Shown: positions 26,045-35,600, counted from the stretch's first letter. The stretch: 64,000 nt of DNA from an uncultured Alphaproteobacteria bacterium (GCA_943788635.1 CALSRA010000010.1:62001-126000), one strand, 5' to 3'. Program-made: numbers and translations. The notes: a model not told the origin generated them from the sequence alone.

Positions 26045-27205
26045 ATGTCGGAGTTAGCGGTAGTCGAACACCACGACCAGAGTTTCGCAGACAACGAAAA
26101 GCTGGTGACCATGAAAATCGACAATCAACTGTTCGGTGTTCCTATCCTGCAGGTACAGGACATTGTCGAGCCGCGCCTTATTACGCCTGTTCCTCTGGCG
26201 CCATCAACGATTGCAGGGGTAATGAACCTGCGTGGTCGGATCGTCACAGTTATCAACCTGCGACAGTGTCTCGGCCTTCCCGACAAGCCGGAACACGATC
26301 GCTGGATGGGCATAACGGTCGAGTACAAGGGCGATCTCTACACTTTGCTGGTCGATGAAATCGGCGATGTCTGTGATTCACGGCGAAAGGAATTTGAAGC
26401 CCCCCCCGCGACGCTGAACGAGAATGTCCGGCAGCTGTGCACGGGGATCTTCCGCCGGCAGGGCGATCTGCTTGTGGTTTTGGACGTCGATCGCGTCCTT
26501 GACGCGGAAATGCTTACAAAAGCCCCGCAAGTCAGATTGAAGCAGCGCATCGCGCGATCCGAAACCCGCCGCAAGAAGAAAGCGCCGGCACCGGCACCAG
26601 AAGTGGAAAATACCGAAGAATCTGACACGGATGCCGCGTTGGAAAGCGAAAAAGGTTCCGCCCGAAAAGGCGCTGACAAACAGGACGCCAAAAAGGCAGA
26701 GGCCGATGTAGAAAATGCAGAAGCTGACGTAACGAAGGATGACGCCAAGGTTCTGGATTTCAACAAGTCGGCAAAGTCAGTGCCGACACCCGAGGCTTCC
26801 GAGGCGCCCGCGCCGGAGAGTAAGCCAACAGACGGATCCATGAGCCTGTTTGAACGCCTTGGCGGCGATGATGCGGTCGAAGCTGCCGTCGATATTTTCT
26901 ACGGCAAGATCATGTCCGACAGCGCGCTGAAGCCGTTCTTCGATGGGGTCAATATGGACCAGCAATCCTTTATGCAGCGTATCTTCCTGACGGGTGCCTT
27001 CGGCGGGCCCCAGGCATATACGGGGCGCTCCCTGCGCGTTGCGCATGAAGGCCTGGTGAACGAAAAGGGGTTGAGCGAGGAGCATTTCACGGCGGTGGCC
27101 GGGCATCTGAAGGCAACGCTTGAAGAGCTGGGCATCGAAGCCGACATGATCGGCGAGGTGATGACTATTGTCGCCAGCACCCATGACGATGTGCTGAACC
27201 TCTAG
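26045..27205 (+). CDS. CheW domain fused to a group 1 truncated haemoglobin
   Basis: This 386-residue protein has a CheW SH3-like domain (about residues 16-160; IDNQLFGVPILQVQDIVEPR and VMNLRGRIVTVINLRQCLGL). A low-complexity charged linker rich in Lys, Glu, Ala and Asp follows (about 170-262). The C-terminal truncated globin (266-386) contains LFERLGGDDAVEAAVDIFYG, GGPQAYTGRSLR and AHEGL. His334 fits the proximal haem ligand, and Tyr286 fits the B10 position. The frame is unbroken, and AAGGAGTGA precedes the ATG. CheW couples receptors to CheA; a haem module on it could tie gas or redox state to signalling (inference). No other chemotaxis gene is nearby. Confidence 0.9.
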   Translation: MSELAVVEHHDQSFADNEKLVTMKIDNQLFGVPILQVQDIVEPRLITPVPLAPSTIAGVMNLRGRIVTVINLRQCLGLPDKPEHDRWMGITVEYKGDLYTLLVDEIGDVCDSRRKEFEAPPATLNENVRQLCTGIFRRQGDLLVVLDVDRVLDAEMLTKAPQVRLKQRIARSETRRKKKAPAPAPEVENTEESDTDAALESEKGSARKGADKQDAKKAEADVENAEADVTKDDAKVLDFNKSAKSVPTPEASEAPAPESKPTDGSMSLFERLGGDDAVEAAVDIFYGKIMSDSALKPFFDGVNMDQQSFMQRIFLTGAFGGPQAYTGRSLRVAHEGLVNEKGLSEEHFTAVAGHLKATLEELGIEADMIGEVMTIVASTHDDVLNL

Positions 27206-27226
27206 AGCGTCTATAACAGTCCGCTG

Positions 27227-27257
27227 GGGGAGCCGGGGCCTTGCGGCCGGGCTCCCC
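27227..27257. terminator. GC-rich stem-loop between convergent genes
   Basis: GGGGAGCC and GGCTCCCC arms enclose a GGCC-TTGC-GGCC core, in the 60 bases between the CheW-globin stop and the fumarase stop. No T-run follows on either strand, so factor-independent termination is not certain. Its position between convergent genes suggests a bidirectional end signal. Confidence 0.5.
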
Positions 27258-27265
27258 TTCAGGAT

Positions 27266-28876
27266 TCAGAGTGATTTGAAGAAATCGTTGCCCTTGTCAT
27301 CCATGACGATGAAGGCAGGGAAATTTTCAACTTCGATGCGCCAGATAGCCTCCATTCCGAGATCTTCGTATTCCATGACCTCGACCTTCTTGATGCAGTC
27401 TTGCGCCAGCCGCGCTGCGGGGCCGCCGATAGACCCCAGATAGAACCCACCGTGCTTTTGGCAGGCCTGGCGAACCATATCGGACCGATTTCCCTTCGCG
27501 AGCATGATCATGCTGCCGCCGGCGGCCTGGAACTGATCGACATAGGAATCCATCCGTCCTGCGGTTGTCGGTCCGAAAGAGCCTGACGCAAAGCCTTCCG
27601 GGGTTTTTGCCGGACCCGCGTAATAGACCGGATGATCCTTCATATACTGCGGCAACTCCTTGCCGGAATCGAGTAGCGCCTTCAGCCGCGCATGCGCCAG
27701 GTCCCGGGCGACGATTATCGTCCCGGTCAGTGACAATCGTGTCTTGATCGGATGCTGGGTCAGCGTGCCCAGGATATCGCTCATCGGCATGGACAGGTCG
27801 ATATCGACGACGTCACCGCCGAGCTGATCAGACACTGTATCCGGCATGAACCGGGCCGGGTTATTTTCAAGTTGCTCCAGGAACACGCCGTCGGCTGTGA
27901 TCTTGCCCATCGCCTGACGGTCCGCAGAGCAGGACACGCCAATGCCGATCGGCAGGCTGGCGCCATGTCGCGGCAGGCGGATTACACGGACATCGTGACA
28001 GAAATACTTGCCACCGAACTGCGCCCCGATTCCCATGTTCTGGCTCATCTTGAAGACTGCTTCTTCCATTTCCAGGTCACGGAAGGCATGTCCGGTATCG
28101 CCGCCTTTGGTCGTCAGCGCATCCAGATAATGGCAACTCGCCAGTTTCACGGTCTTCAGGTTGAACTCGGCCGACGTGCCCCCGATGACCACCGACAGGT
28201 GATAGGGCGGGCAGGCGGCGGTGCCAAGCGAACGGATTTTCTCGTCCAGGAAAGGCATCAGCTTTTCCGGGTTCAGCATCGCCGGTGTTTCCTGGAACAG
28301 ATAGGTCTTGTTGGCCGACCCGCCGCCTTTGGCGACGAACAGGAACTTGTAGGCATCACCGGGTTCTGCATAGAGTTCGATCTGCCCCGGCAGGTTGGTT
28401 TTCGTGTTGGTTTCCTCATACATCGTAACCGGTGAAACCTGGCTGTAACGCAAGTTTCGCTTGGCGTAAGTGCGCAGGATACCATCGGAAATCGCCGCTT
28501 CGTCGGCACCGCCGGTCCAGACATTCTGGCCCTTCTTGCCCATCACGATTGCGGTGCCCGTGTCCTGACACATCGGCAGTGTGCCGCCGGCCGCGATATT
28601 CGCATTCTTCAACAGATCAAAGGCAACGAAACGGTCATTGTCTGACGCTTCGGGATCGTCGAGAATTTTTGCGAGCTGGGCCAGATGGTCCGGACGGAGC
28701 AGATGGTTGATATCGCCGAAGGCTTCTTCAGCCAGCAGCCGCAGCGCTTCGGGATCGACCTTGAGGACCTTTTGGCCATCGAAATCCACCGTGCTGACAT
28801 AATCGCTGCTCAGCTTCCTGTAAGGCGTCTTGTCCGCGCCCATGGGAAACATCGTGAAATTTGAGTCGTCGGCCAT
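27266..28876 (-). CDS. fumarate hydratase, class I (iron-sulfur)
   Basis: This 536-residue enzyme interconverts fumarate and malate in the citric acid cycle. The N-terminal alpha half carries [39 protein letters not shown] and [11 protein letters not shown], whose cysteines fit the three ligands of the [4Fe-4S] cluster. The C-terminal beta half contains [20 protein letters not shown]. The alpha and beta parts are in one chain, as in FumA/FumB. The ATG at 28876 has AGAGGGGAC upstream, whereas 12 earlier codons lack a good site. Confidence 0.95.
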   Translation of the reverse strand: MADDSNFTMFPMGADKTPYRKLSSDYVSTVDFDGQKVLKVDPEALRLLAEEAFGDINHLLRPDHLAQLAKILDDPEASDNDRFVAFDLLKNANIAAGGTLPMCQDTGTAIVMGKKGQNVWTGGADEAAISDGILRTYAKRNLRYSQVSPVTMYEETNTKTNLPGQIELYAEPGDAYKFLFVAKGGGSANKTYLFQETPAMLNPEKLMPFLDEKIRSLGTAACPPYHLSVVIGGTSAEFNLKTVKLASCHYLDALTTKGGDTGHAFRDLEMEEAVFKMSQNMGIGAQFGGKYFCHDVRVIRLPRHGASLPIGIGVSCSADRQAMGKITADGVFLEQLENNPARFMPDTVSDQLGGDVVDIDLSMPMSDILGTLTQHPIKTRLSLTGTIIVARDLAHARLKALLDSGKELPQYMKDHPVYYAGPAKTPEGFASGSFGPTTAGRMDSYVDQFQAAGGSMIMLAKGNRSDMVRQACQKHGGFYLGSIGGPAARLAQDCIKKVEVMEYEDLGMEAIWRIEVENFPAFIVMDDKGNDFFKSL

Positions 28877-29020
28877 GTTTCTTGTCCCCTCTGATTCGGC
28901 ATGCGCCGGCATGCGAAATTTTACGCTCGTTCCGATCCGCCCAGTCTAATGCTTCGACAGGCGGGATTCCACCTTGAGGACGATTTATACGGTCCGTTGA
29001 GAACGGCTATCAGGAAAGGG

Positions 29021-29528
29021 TTACTTGCGACGAAACTGATCCAGCGTGACAACGTTTCCGTCTGCGCCGCTTCGCTATCGTTCTGCGCGTCTTGGCCCGG
29101 GTCTGTTTCGGCAGTATCGGCAGGGGGCGCGACATCCGCGTCCGTGTCCGCGTCATCATCTGCTGCAATATCGTCGCCGACTTTGAACTGCAGGCCGAAA
29201 TTCACCGTCGGGTCGGCAAATGCGGCGATGGCGGCGAAGGGAATGCGCAGATTTTCGCTGATATCGTTGAAGCTCAGCGAATGGAAAATCCTTCATCGTC
29301 GACAGCGAGATCACGATACTGATGCTGCAGGACAATCGTCATTTCGCTGGGGTATTTTTCGCGCAGAAAATCGGCAATCACAACGCCGGGCTCCGTCGTG
29401 CGGAAGGTAATGTAGAAATGGTGCTCGCCCGGCAGGCCTTCATCCGCTGCGCGCAGCACGGCATTCTTAACCACCGCACGCAGTGCAGATTCCACCAGCA
29501 TGTCGTATCGCATCAAATCTTCGGTCAT
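29021..29528 (-). pseudogene. sspB: SspB ClpXP adaptor, two frameshifts
   Basis: The frame from 29528 encodes an alpha-type SspB N-terminal part (LRYDMLVESALRAVVKNAVL-like start and YPSEMTIVLQHQYRDLAVDD). It stops at 29274, but the homology continues in a second frame (LSFNDISENLRIPFAAIAAF and ADPTVNFGLQF). A third frame ends at 29021 with the ClpX-binding tail GNVVTLDQFRRK. Each switch is explained by one missing base, near 29277-29280 and within about 29060-29150. The restored product would be about 169 residues, the normal alpha-SspB length. SspB tethers ssrA-tagged proteins to ClpXP. It lies just downstream of the tmRNA gene. Sequencing error is as likely as true decay. Confidence 0.82.
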
Positions 29529-29558
29529 GATTTCCCTGAGGACCTCTCTGCAGGAATA

Positions 29559-29577
29559 CCGGTCAGGGGATGACCGG
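29559..29577 (-). repeat. stem-loop between tmRNA and sspB
   Basis: CCGGTCA and TGACCGG arms (7 bp) flank a five-base loop just after the tmRNA body and 31 bases before the sspB ATG. It lacks a T-run, so it may be a processing or partial termination element rather than a strong terminator. Confidence 0.4.
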
Positions 29578-29580
29578 CGA

Positions 29581-29870
29581 AAACGGTGGGGGGCTTCTGT
29601 TGACCGGCGCCCCCCGGGCCGCGCTTACCTAGTTAGACTAAGCAGCGAGACGGGCTTCGCCCGCAAAGTTATCGTTCGCAATTAGCGAATCGGTCCGATA
29701 TCGGTGGTACCATGCCGAGCGCAAACCAGGTTTTTACCACGCGCGTCGATCCTGTTTCGCCCCCATAAGCCGGAAACTCCGGCTGATGTTTGGTGGAGGC
29801 GCCGGGTACCGCCCCCGGGTCCGCAACGCTTATTCTACAAGGCCCTGTAACGCCATAGTCGGTTTCCCGA
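29581..29870 (-). ncRNA. ssrA: two-piece (permuted) tmRNA
   Basis: The gene is circularly permuted, as in alphaproteobacteria. Reading the minus strand, the acceptor piece (about 29870-29791) comes first and ends with encoded CCA (29793-29791). An intervening stretch of 26 bases (29790-29765) holds a 7-bp hairpin. The coding piece then starts with GGGGGCGAAACAGG at 29764. Its GGGGGCG pairs with CGCCTCC of the acceptor piece to make the tRNA-like stem. The tag frame at 29679-29638 reads ANDNFAGEARLAA then TAG, a typical alpha ssrA tag with LAA end. The T-stem CCGGG/CCCGG carries a GGCGGTA loop. End points are approximate. Confidence 0.93.
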
Positions 29871-29876
29871 CATTGA

Positions 29877-29906
29877 TAATATAGGCGCTCTGACCGGGGT
29901 TTTAAA
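29877..29906 (-). promoter_or_regulatory. putative tmRNA promoter
   Basis: On the minus strand a weak TTTAAA hexamer is followed 17 bases later by TATATT (about 29877-29883), just upstream of the acceptor piece. This spacing would start transcription near 29870. The assignment is from hexamer spacing only. Confidence 0.45.
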
Positions 29907-29982
29907 GGCTCGTGAATAAGTGTCCCGATACGGGATGCAGGATGGGTCTTTACAGCGCCCGAATCGGATACATTATGCAGCC

Positions 29983-30777
29983 ATGCAGCAATATCTAGAT
30001 CTCATTCGCAGCGTCCGCGATACCGGCGTTTACAAGGAAGACCGTACCGGAACCGGTACCGTCAGCCTGTTTGGCCAGCAGATGCGTTTCGACCTGTCAG
30101 AGGGCTTCCCCCTTCTGACGACGAAAAAACTGCACCTGCGCTCCATCATTCATGAATTGCTGTGGTTTCTGGCCGGCGATACGAATATCCGCTACCTGAA
30201 TGAAAATGGTGTGCGGATCTGGGATGAATGGGCCGATGAAAACGGTGAACTCGGTCCCGTTTATGGCGCGCAATGGCGCTCCTGGCCGACGCCGGACGGT
30301 ACCCATATCGATCAGATATCCGACGTCGTTGCGCAGATTCGCGACAATCCCAATTCCCGCAGGCTTATCGTCTGCTCCTGGAACGTGGCGGAGGTCGGCA
30401 ATATGGCGCTGCCGCCCTGCCACTGCCTGTTCCAGTTTCAGGTCGCCGATGGCAAATTGTCCTGCCTGCTGTATCAGCGCAGTGCGGATATGTTTCTGGG
30501 CGTGCCGTTCAATGTCGCCTCATACGCATTGCTGACCATGATGGTGGCGCAGGTCACGGGGCTGAAACCGGGCGAGTTCATCCACAGCCTCGGCGATACG
30601 CATATTTATACGAATCATCTCGAACAGGTCGATTTGCAGCTCCAGCGGAAACCCTATGCGTTGCCGGTCATGCGGCTCGATCCGGAGGTCGATGATCTGT
30701 TTGGCTTTCGGTACGAACATTTCACACTCGAGAATTACCAGACCCACCCGCATATCCCCGGCAAGGTCGCGGTTTGA
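29983..30777 (+). CDS. thyA: thymidylate synthase
   Basis: This 264-residue enzyme, the same length as E. coli ThyA, makes dTMP from dUMP with methylenetetrahydrofolate. Visible features are [20 protein letters not shown] at the N terminus, [18 protein letters not shown], and the catalytic cysteine in [30 protein letters not shown] and [13 protein letters not shown] are also present. The ATG at 29983 gives the normal length; an upstream TTG-led extension is rejected. The folA start overlaps its stop by four bases. The product dihydrofolate is the FolA substrate. Confidence 0.96.
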   Translation: MQQYLDLIRSVRDTGVYKEDRTGTGTVSLFGQQMRFDLSEGFPLLTTKKLHLRSIIHELLWFLAGDTNIRYLNENGVRIWDEWADENGELGPVYGAQWRSWPTPDGTHIDQISDVVAQIRDNPNSRRLIVCSWNVAEVGNMALPPCHCLFQFQVADGKLSCLLYQRSADMFLGVPFNVASYALLTMMVAQVTGLKPGEFIHSLGDTHIYTNHLEQVDLQLQRKPYALPVMRLDPEVDDLFGFRYEHFTLENYQTHPHIPGKVAV

Positions 30778-31280
30778 AACTGCGGTGCTGTCTGGTTGTC
30801 GCGATGGCGTCGAACCGTGTGATTGGCCGTGACGGCGGCATGCCGTGGCATATCCCGGCGGACCTGCGGCATTTCAAATCCGTGACGATGGGCAAGCCGA
30901 TGATTATGGGGCGCAAGACGTTTCAGTCGATCGGCCGGCCGTTGCCGGGACGGACCAATATTGTCGTAACGCGTGACCCCGATTTTGCGGTCGACGGGCT
31001 AACGGTCGCGGCCACGATTGATGGCGCGATGGCGATTGCGGAAGCAACGGCGCTATCGGATGGGGCGGCGGAGGTGATGGTCATCGGTGGCGGTGAAATC
31101 TACGCGCGGGCCCTGCCGCTGGCGGACCGTCTCTACCTGACCGAAATTCACAGCGATATTGACGGTGATGTCAGGTTCCCTGAAATCGACCGCGCTGCCT
31201 GGCGCGAGGTCGCACGCGCGGATATTGCCGCGGAAGGGGACACTCCTTCCCATTCCTTCGTCACGCTGGACCGGGTTTAG
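30774..31280 (+). CDS. folA: dihydrofolate reductase
   Basis: This 168-residue enzyme reduces dihydrofolate to tetrahydrofolate with NADPH, regenerating the cofactor oxidised by ThyA. It shows [24 protein letters not shown] with the active-site Asp/Trp region, [18 protein letters not shown] and [22 protein letters not shown]. The start is TTG at 30774, overlapping the thyA stop as TTGA, so the pair is translationally coupled. Its stop overlaps the end of the convergent luciferase-like gene by four bases. Confidence 0.94.
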   Translation: MKLRCCLVVAMASNRVIGRDGGMPWHIPADLRHFKSVTMGKPMIMGRKTFQSIGRPLPGRTNIVVTRDPDFAVDGLTVAATIDGAMAIAEATALSDGAAEVMVIGGGEIYARALPLADRLYLTEIHSDIDGDVRFPEIDRAAWREVARADIAAEGDTPSHSFVTLDRV

Positions 31281-32209
31281 GCCATGAAGCCCTTTGCATG
31301 AACGACGGGCAGGACCTCATCAATCAACAGTCTTGTCTGATGCATTGTGTCTTCGTCGCCATCCGAAATCGGCCGTAACACAAATTTAAAGGCCCCCGCG
31401 CCAACGAAACTGCGGATCCGTTCAATGATGTCTTCCGCGTCACCGACCCCGAAATAATCCGGCGCGTGCCGGCCGGTCCGTTTCTCGAATGCCTCGGCAG
31501 CGCGGCGCACAACGGGGTGATCCATGCTGCCGAACCGGAACGGGAAGCTGGCCCCGAAATGGTCTTCGTCAATCGGCCGCCCGGCTTCCTTTGCCGCTTC
31601 CTTGATCCCGGCAATGACAGGGGCGACGATGGCGGGGGTTTCCAGGCCTGCCAGCCAGCCGGTGCCGAACCGCGCCGTCCGCCGGACGGCTGCGGGGCTG
31701 GATCCGCCGAGCCAGAAGGGAATGCGCTTCTGCACCGGTTTGGGTTCGATACAGGCATCGGAATACTTATAGAACTCGCCATCGAAATTCACGCTGTCTT
31801 CCGTCCACAGCCGCTGGATCAGTTCCAGCGCCTCGTTGGTGCGCTTGCCGCGCGCCTTCGTCACCTGGCCTGTCGCCGACCAGATGCTGGTCGAGGCACT
31901 GCCGATGCCGAAGGCGGGCAGCAACCGGCCCTCGCTCAGCATATCCACTGTGGCGCATTGCTTGGCCAGCAGCAGCGGATCGCGCAACCCGGCGGAGGCG
32001 ACGTTCATCCCGAATTTCAGCTTTTTGGTTGCGCCGGCCAGCGCGGCCATGGTCGTCATGCATTCCAGGAAGGGCTGTTTGGATGCCAGGCGGTCGGTCT
32101 GCCAAATCGAATCGACGCCGCGCTCTTCGCACATGCCGACCCAGTCCCAATACCCCCTCGCGCCCGCGAACGTAAACTCTGCCAGTCCCAACCCGACTCC
32201 GACACCCAT
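31277..32209 (-). CDS. LLM class flavin-dependent oxidoreductase
   Basis: This 310-residue protein is a second luciferase-like TIM-barrel oxidoreductase, closer in style to F420-type methylenetetrahydromethanopterin reductases than the 3.7-kb one. It has YWDWVGMCEERGVDSIWQTD, LKFGMNVASAGLRDPLLLAKQ and RIPFWLGGSSPAAVRRTARF. Flavin or F420 use and the substrate cannot be told. It converges on folA with a four-base overlap of coding ends. HPPD lies upstream on the same strand 79 bases away. Confidence 0.82.
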   Translation of the reverse strand: MGVGVGLGLAEFTFAGARGYWDWVGMCEERGVDSIWQTDRLASKQPFLECMTTMAALAGATKKLKFGMNVASAGLRDPLLLAKQCATVDMLSEGRLLPAFGIGSASTSIWSATGQVTKARGKRTNEALELIQRLWTEDSVNFDGEFYKYSDACIEPKPVQKRIPFWLGGSSPAAVRRTARFGTGWLAGLETPAIVAPVIAGIKEAAKEAGRPIDEDHFGASFPFRFGSMDHPVVRRAAEAFEKRTGRHAPDYFGVGDAEDIIERIRSFVGAGAFKFVLRPISDGDEDTMHQTRLLIDEVLPVVHAKGFMA

Positions 32210-32288
32210 GTTGGTTATCCCTGCTTATTTCCGTGGCAGTTGCCACGCATCTTCCTTGTATTCTAACGGATCACCCGCAATTGCGCGA

Positions 32289-33371
32289 TCACGCGGGTTT
32301 ACCGTCGATCACCCCGCGCCGGACCTGGTCCCGTTCGATGGATTCGAACAGCGCCTTGAAGTTTCCCTCGCCGAACCCGTCGTCTTTCTTACGCTGGATG
32401 AACTCGAAGAACACAGGGCCGATCAGCGTGTCGGAAAAAATCTGCAGCAGCAGCCGCGGGTAGCCTTCCTGGGTCGAGCCGTCCATCAGGATGCCGCGGG
32501 CTTTCAATTCGCCGACCGGCTCGCCATGGCCGGGCAGGCGTTCTTCCAGCATTTCGTAATATGTTTCCGGCGGGGCGGTCATGAAGGGCACGCCATTCGC
32601 CTTCAGCCGGTCCCAGGTGTCCAGCAGGTCGTCGGTCGCGAGCGCGATATGCTGGATGCCCTCGCCGTTATAGGCCATGAGGAACTCCTCGATCTGGCCG
32701 GTGCCCTGCGAGGCTTCCTCGTTCAGCGGAATGCGGATCCGGCCGTCCGGCGCGGTCATCGCGCGCGAGGTCAGCCCGGTATACTCGCCCTTGATGTCGA
32801 AATAGCGGATCTCCCGGAAATTGAAGAGTTTCTCGTAGAACCGGCCCCAATGCCCCATCCGGCCGCGATAGACATTATGGGTCAGGTGGTCGATCTCCTT
32901 CAGCCCGCACCCGGCTGGATGGCGGTCCATCCCGTCCAGATAGGTGAAATCGATATCGTAGATCGAAAGACCGTCATCGTAACGGTCGATCAGGTAAAGC
33001 GGTGCGCCGCCAATGCCCTTGATCGCGGGCAGCCGCAATTCCATCGGCCCGGTCGGGATCTCGATCGGTTGTGCGCCCAGTTCCAGCGCCCGCGAATATG
33101 CCTTTTGCGCATCAGCGACCCGGAATGCCATCCCGCAGGCGGAAGGGCCATGTTCTTCCGCGAAATAGGCGGCTTCGCTGTTCGGTTCGCTGTTGACGAT
33201 AAAGTTGATATTGCCCTGCCGAAACAGCGTGACCCGTTTCGACCGATGGGTGGCAATTTTTGAAAAGCCCAGCATTGTGAAGACCGGTTCCAGGACGTCG
33301 GGTTCGGGGGCTGCGAACTCGACGAATTCGAACCCGTTCAGGCCCATCGGATTGTCGAACAGGTCGGCCAT
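32289..33371 (-). CDS. hppD: 4-hydroxyphenylpyruvate dioxygenase
   Basis: This 360-residue non-haem iron enzyme converts 4-hydroxyphenylpyruvate to homogentisate in tyrosine breakdown. The iron triad is visible as His162 (IDHLTHNV), His241 ([11 protein letters not shown]) and Glu323 (FFEFIQRK). LLLQIFSD before the Glu is typical. Two in-frame ATGs occur, and the inner one at 33371 is better spaced from AGGAG. Homogentisate dioxygenase is not in the window, so the rest of the pathway must lie elsewhere. Confidence 0.94.
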   Translation of the reverse strand: MADLFDNPMGLNGFEFVEFAAPEPDVLEPVFTMLGFSKIATHRSKRVTLFRQGNINFIVNSEPNSEAAYFAEEHGPSACGMAFRVADAQKAYSRALELGAQPIEIPTGPMELRLPAIKGIGGAPLYLIDRYDDGLSIYDIDFTYLDGMDRHPAGCGLKEIDHLTHNVYRGRMGHWGRFYEKLFNFREIRYFDIKGEYTGLTSRAMTAPDGRIRIPLNEEASQGTGQIEEFLMAYNGEGIQHIALATDDLLDTWDRLKANGVPFMTAPPETYYEMLEERLPGHGEPVGELKARGILMDGSTQEGYPRLLLQIFSDTLIGPVFFEFIQRKKDDGFGEGNFKALFESIERDQVRRGVIDGKPA

Positions 33372-33477
33372 GGACATTACTCCTGGATGGTGGGTTCCGG
33401 CGGGAATGCGGTCAGTCTAGCCGAATCCGCATGGCGGCTGCTAGGGTCCGGTATGGGTCTGATGACAGGAATGCAGC

Positions 33478-34899
33478 ATGGCGAAACGCCCCGAATCGAC
33501 TGACAGAACGGCTAATGAACGCCGGATTTTCGATGCCGGCGCTAATTCGCCCCGGCAGGTGCGCGCAGACCTGGGGCATGTGGTCGAGCCGTCGCGCGAA
33601 ATCCCGGTCTTTGCCACGACGGATGTTCTGGTGGTCGGCGGTGGCCCGGCGGGAACGACGGCGGCGGTGGCGGCTGCCCGGCTCGGCGCCGATGTGATTC
33701 TGGCCGAACGTTACAATCACCTGGGCGGGCTTTCCACCGGCGGGCTGGTGATCTGGATCGACCGCATGTCCGACTGGAACGGTGAACACATCATTCGTGG
33801 CATGGCCGAGGAGATCCTGGATCGGCTGCCGCGCGATGCCATTTATGGTCCGCCGAAGGCCGAATGGGGGTCGCGTGACACAGTTCTGTCCGCGCAGTGG
33901 CAAAAACGCCATGCCGCCTTTCATGGCACGGTGACCTGGGCGCCGATGATCGACCCCGAATGGATGAAGCTCGAACTGTTGCGCATGATACGCGAAGCGG
34001 GGGTCGAACTGCTGCTGCACAGCTGGGTCGCGGGCCCGCTGGTGGAAGGCGGCAAGGTCACCGGGGCGGTGCTGGAATCGAAACAGGGCCGGGTGGCCGT
34101 TCGGGCAAAGGTCGTGGTCGATACCACGGGCGATGGCGATATTTTCGCCCGCGCCGGGGAGGGCTTCGATGGGGATATCGAAAGCGATGATATCCATCAT
34201 ACCGCCAATACGGCGTCGTTACTCTGCGGTGTCGACAACGCCCGCTGGCTGGCCTTCATGGATGCCGAGCCGGATGCCTTCCGCGACTTCATGCGTCATG
34301 GCCGCGAACAGGTGGGGCATTTCGTGCTGCCCTTTCCCGGCTGGCGCAACGACGTCACCGTCTTCATGGGCCCGCGCTTTGCCGGGTTCGATGTGCTGAA
34401 GATCGACGACCTGACAACGCTGGAAACCATGTCGCGGGAAAGTTTGGTCGAATTATTGAATTATTACCGCAGCAACGCGCCGGGCTTCGAGAATGCGTGG
34501 ATCATGCTCAGCGCCCCGCAGCTTGGGGCGCGCCACAGCCGTCGCCTGGTGGGCCTTGGCCGCATGACCGGTGTGCGGGCCAAGACCGGCGCGATCGAGC
34601 CGGATGAAATCGGCATCAGTCCCAGCCTCAGCCCGAATCTGCCGAATGTTTCGGTACCCTATGGCGCGCTGTTGCCGCGCAAGGTCGACAATCTTCTGGT
34701 CGCGGGACGTCATATTTCAACGGATGCGCAAACCCACACCTATATGCGCGAAATCCCGCAATGCTGGCTGACCGGCCACGCCGCTGGTATCGCCGCCGCG
34801 CTTAGCGTGCAGGCCGGCGTGGCGCCGAAGGATGTCTCCATCCCCGACCTGCAGGCGGCGCTGCGCAAACAGGGTGCGCATCTGAACGACCCCGCCTGA
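33478..34899 (+). CDS. FAD-dependent oxidoreductase
   Basis: This 473-residue flavoprotein has its FAD-binding Rossmann motif at about residues 45-75 (VLVVGGGPAGTTAAVAAARLG, then ILAERYNHLGGLSTGG). The G-G-L-S-T-G-G loop and VVVDTTGDGDIFARAGEGF place it in the PF12831-type FAD oxidoreductase family. A late NLLVAGRHISTDAQTHTYMR segment supplies the second FAD contact. The substrate is unknown. AGGA precedes the ATG. An EthD-domain gene follows after 71 bases, suggesting one catabolic unit. Confidence 0.86.
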   Translation: MAKRPESTDRTANERRIFDAGANSPRQVRADLGHVVEPSREIPVFATTDVLVVGGGPAGTTAAVAAARLGADVILAERYNHLGGLSTGGLVIWIDRMSDWNGEHIIRGMAEEILDRLPRDAIYGPPKAEWGSRDTVLSAQWQKRHAAFHGTVTWAPMIDPEWMKLELLRMIREAGVELLLHSWVAGPLVEGGKVTGAVLESKQGRVAVRAKVVVDTTGDGDIFARAGEGFDGDIESDDIHHTANTASLLCGVDNARWLAFMDAEPDAFRDFMRHGREQVGHFVLPFPGWRNDVTVFMGPRFAGFDVLKIDDLTTLETMSRESLVELLNYYRSNAPGFENAWIMLSAPQLGARHSRRLVGLGRMTGVRAKTGAIEPDEIGISPSLSPNLPNVSVPYGALLPRKVDNLLVAGRHISTDAQTHTYMREIPQCWLTGHAAGIAAALSVQAGVAPKDVSIPDLQAALRKQGAHLNDPA

Positions 34900-34970
34900 C
34901 CGGCCCGCATTGACAGGCAATGGCATGGCCCGCCACTCTCGATCCGTGCAAACGGGGGAGGGAAGAAGCC

Positions 34971-35600
34971 ATGCGCAAGACGATGTCGTTCCTGAAGCGC
35001 CGCGCGGATATGAGCCAGCAGGAATTTTTCGACTGGTGGCTCAGCGAGCACCGGCCGCTGGGTTCCAAAATTCCGGGACTGCGGCATTACACGATCTCGC
35101 TGGTCGCAGATGGTGCGGATGCGGAATTCGATGGTGTCGCGGAGCTGTGGTTCGATGACACGGCATCGGCCCAGGCGGGCTACGCCAGCCCGGAAGGGCA
35201 GGCGGCCCGGGCCAGCGGTCAGGCGCATACGTCGCGCCGGGAATCGGTCGAACTGGTCGAGCATAAGTTCATCGACACGGGCGAACCGGCGCCGTTCAAG
35301 ATGATCTCCATCCTGAAGCGTGCCGCCTCTTTGAGTCGCCCGGAATTCAAGACCTGGTGGCTGGACAGCCATGTTGCGATGGTCTTGGAATTTCCCGAAC
35401 TGCGCCACTATCAGGTTGTCCTAGCCGAGGACGGGCCCGACGGCGCCATCGATGGCTGCGCTGAATTGTCGTTCAAGGATCTGGAAACCCTGAAACGCGT
35501 GACATCATCCGATCAGGTGCGCGGTGTGCAGCAGAACGACTCGGCCAGCCATGCATCCTCGATTATCCGCATGTATGTCGAAAAACATCCTGTTTTCTGA
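34971..35600 (+). CDS. tandem EthD-domain protein
   Basis: This 209-residue protein consists of two EthD-like ferredoxin-fold repeats. The first runs about 1-100 (MSFLKRRADMSQQEFFDWWL, then GLRHYTIS). The second runs about 105-209 (SILKRAASLSRPEFKTWWLD, then ELRHYQVV). The matched K-R, W-W and L-R-H-Y positions show internal duplication. EthD proteins act as small oxidoreductase helpers or monooxygenase-like dimers. A fused pair would mimic the usual dimer in one chain. GGGGGAGGGAAG precedes the ATG at 34971. Confidence 0.82.
   Translation: MRKTMSFLKRRADMSQQEFFDWWLSEHRPLGSKIPGLRHYTISLVADGADAEFDGVAELWFDDTASAQAGYASPEGQAARASGQAHTSRRESVELVEHKFIDTGEPAPFKMISILKRAASLSRPEFKTWWLDSHVAMVLEFPELRHYQVVLAEDGPDGAIDGCAELSFKDLETLKRVTSSDQVRGVQQNDSASHASSIIRMYVEKHPVF

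Noticed and set aside
28921-29205. Separate 94-residue acidic protein after fumarase
   Set aside because: Its N-terminal part (NFGLQFKVGDD) continues SspB in a shifted frame, and its own C-terminal half reads past the true SspB stop.
31836-33263. 475-codon plus-strand frame across the luciferase-like and HPPD genes
   Set aside because: It spans two real minus-strand genes and has no recognisable protein features. It is a shadow of codon bias.
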